Assembly: GCA_022615255.1 (NCBI GenBank)
Contig: JAKEHC010000185.1
Span: 1-5,544 of the forward strand
DNA length: 5,544 nucleotides
Source: Candidatus Dadabacteria bacterium
Lineage (GTDB): Bacteria > Desulfobacterota_D > UBA1144 > Nemesobacterales > CSP1-2
Reading direction: 5' to 3'
Notes under the pieces: generated by a model
Told to the model about the DNA's origin: nothing
Databases searched by the model: none
What the model saw: the letters and a program-made list of their open reading frames with translations, nothing else
Part shown: piece after piece, positions 5,290 through 5,544 of the stretch
Position numbering within the stretch: position 1 is the stretch's first letter
Layout of the letters: the number at the start of each line of letters is the position of its first letter
Translations under genes and position numbers: made by a program

Positions 5290-5544
5290 TTACTCAATAT
5301 TCTGTGCTTGCTCTCTCATCTTTTCGATTTCGGACCTAAGTTCTACAATAAGGTGTGAAATCTCAGCATCTTTTGATTTAGCTGATATTGTCCCGGCTTC
5401 TCTGTTCATTTCTTGTAGGAGAAAATCAAGTTCCCTACCGATTGAGTCTTCTTTATCAAAAGTCTCTTTAAACTTATTTATGTGGGCTTTAAGCCTGACC
5501 GTTTCTTCAGTTATGTCGCTTCTCTCGGTTAAAAAAGCAACTTC
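5290..5544 (-). CDS. yicC: YicC/YloC-family endoribonuclease, C-terminal fragment
   Basis: This is the last 84 codons of a minus-strand gene that enters from the right edge. The visible part starts EVAFLTERSDITEETVRLKA, contains SIGRELDFLLQEMNREAGTI (residues 34-53 of the fragment) and SAKSKDAEISHLIVELRSE, and ends KMREQAQNIE followed by TAA. The LDFLLQEMNREANTI-like block and the terminal EQxQNIE are hallmarks of the YicC C-terminal domain (DUF1732). YicC proteins are cytoplasmic endoribonucleases involved in RNA and sRNA turnover. In many genomes yicC is followed by gmk and rpoZ. Here it is instead followed by convergent spoVR, with only 2 nt between the stops, so that downstream linkage is lost. 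The N-terminal domain lies outside the window. Confidence 0.92.
   Translation of the reverse strand, partial: EVAFLTERSDITEETVRLKAHINKFKETFDKEDSIGRELDFLLQEMNREAGTISAKSKDAEISHLIVELRSEIEKMREQAQNIE

Noticed and set aside
5288..5544. Terminator for the operon on the + strand after spoVR
   Set aside because: I could not find a GC-rich hairpin followed by a T-run in the sequence antisense to yicC that is visible here.

Overview
The window holds the complete three-gene stress operon prkA (yeaG) – yeaH (yhbH) – spoVR (ycgB) on the + strand. It is flanked by two truncated minus-strand genes: the first 36 codons of a ParA/Soj-type partition ATPase at the left edge, and the last 84 codons of a YicC-type endoribonuclease at the right edge. 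The organism is a bacterium, with strong GGAGGT-type ribosome binding sites, sigma-70-like promoters, AT-leaning DNA and heavy use of AGA/AGG arginine codons. The protein variants (a GPVGSSKST Walker A in PrkA, a compact 367-residue YeaH) resemble those I associate with Desulfobacterota/Nitrospirota/Acidobacteriota-like lineages rather than with enterobacteria or Bacillus. That placement is tentative.

Layout. Positions 1-108 are the parA N-terminus (minus strand), reading off the left edge. Positions 109-523 are a 415-nt divergent intergenic region. It contains a plausible minus-strand promoter for parA close to its start, a perfect-consensus + strand promoter (TTGACA, 18 nt, TATAAT at 288-317), and a roughly 200-nt leader for prkA with AU-rich hairpins, two of which are mutually exclusive. 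prkA is 524-2590. A 91-nt gap with a small inverted repeat follows. yeaH is best started at GTG 2682 and ends at 3785. spoVR (3785-5287) overlaps the yeaH stop by one base (TAATG). Its stop lies 2 nt from the convergent yicC stop at 5290.

How the genes work together. PrkA is an AAA+ protein annotated as a serine kinase (ATP-dependent protease activity has also been proposed for the Bacillus member). YeaH carries a von Willebrand A domain with a complete-looking MIDAS. SpoVR is a conserved protein with invariant-looking His/Glu motifs and no settled activity. An AAA+ ATPase beside a VWA protein recalls MoxR/VWA and RavA/ViaA pairs, so a motor, adaptor and effector arrangement is a reasonable inference. 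The operon is known to respond to starvation, stationary phase, sporulation or general stress in other bacteria. parA and yicC are housekeeping neighbours with no evident functional link.

This is not a wholly undescribed system: the operon is widespread, but its biochemistry is poorly resolved. The parts most specific to this window are the structured prkA leader, the cysteine pairs in PrkA, the His/Glu motifs in SpoVR and the almost gapless convergent end with yicC.
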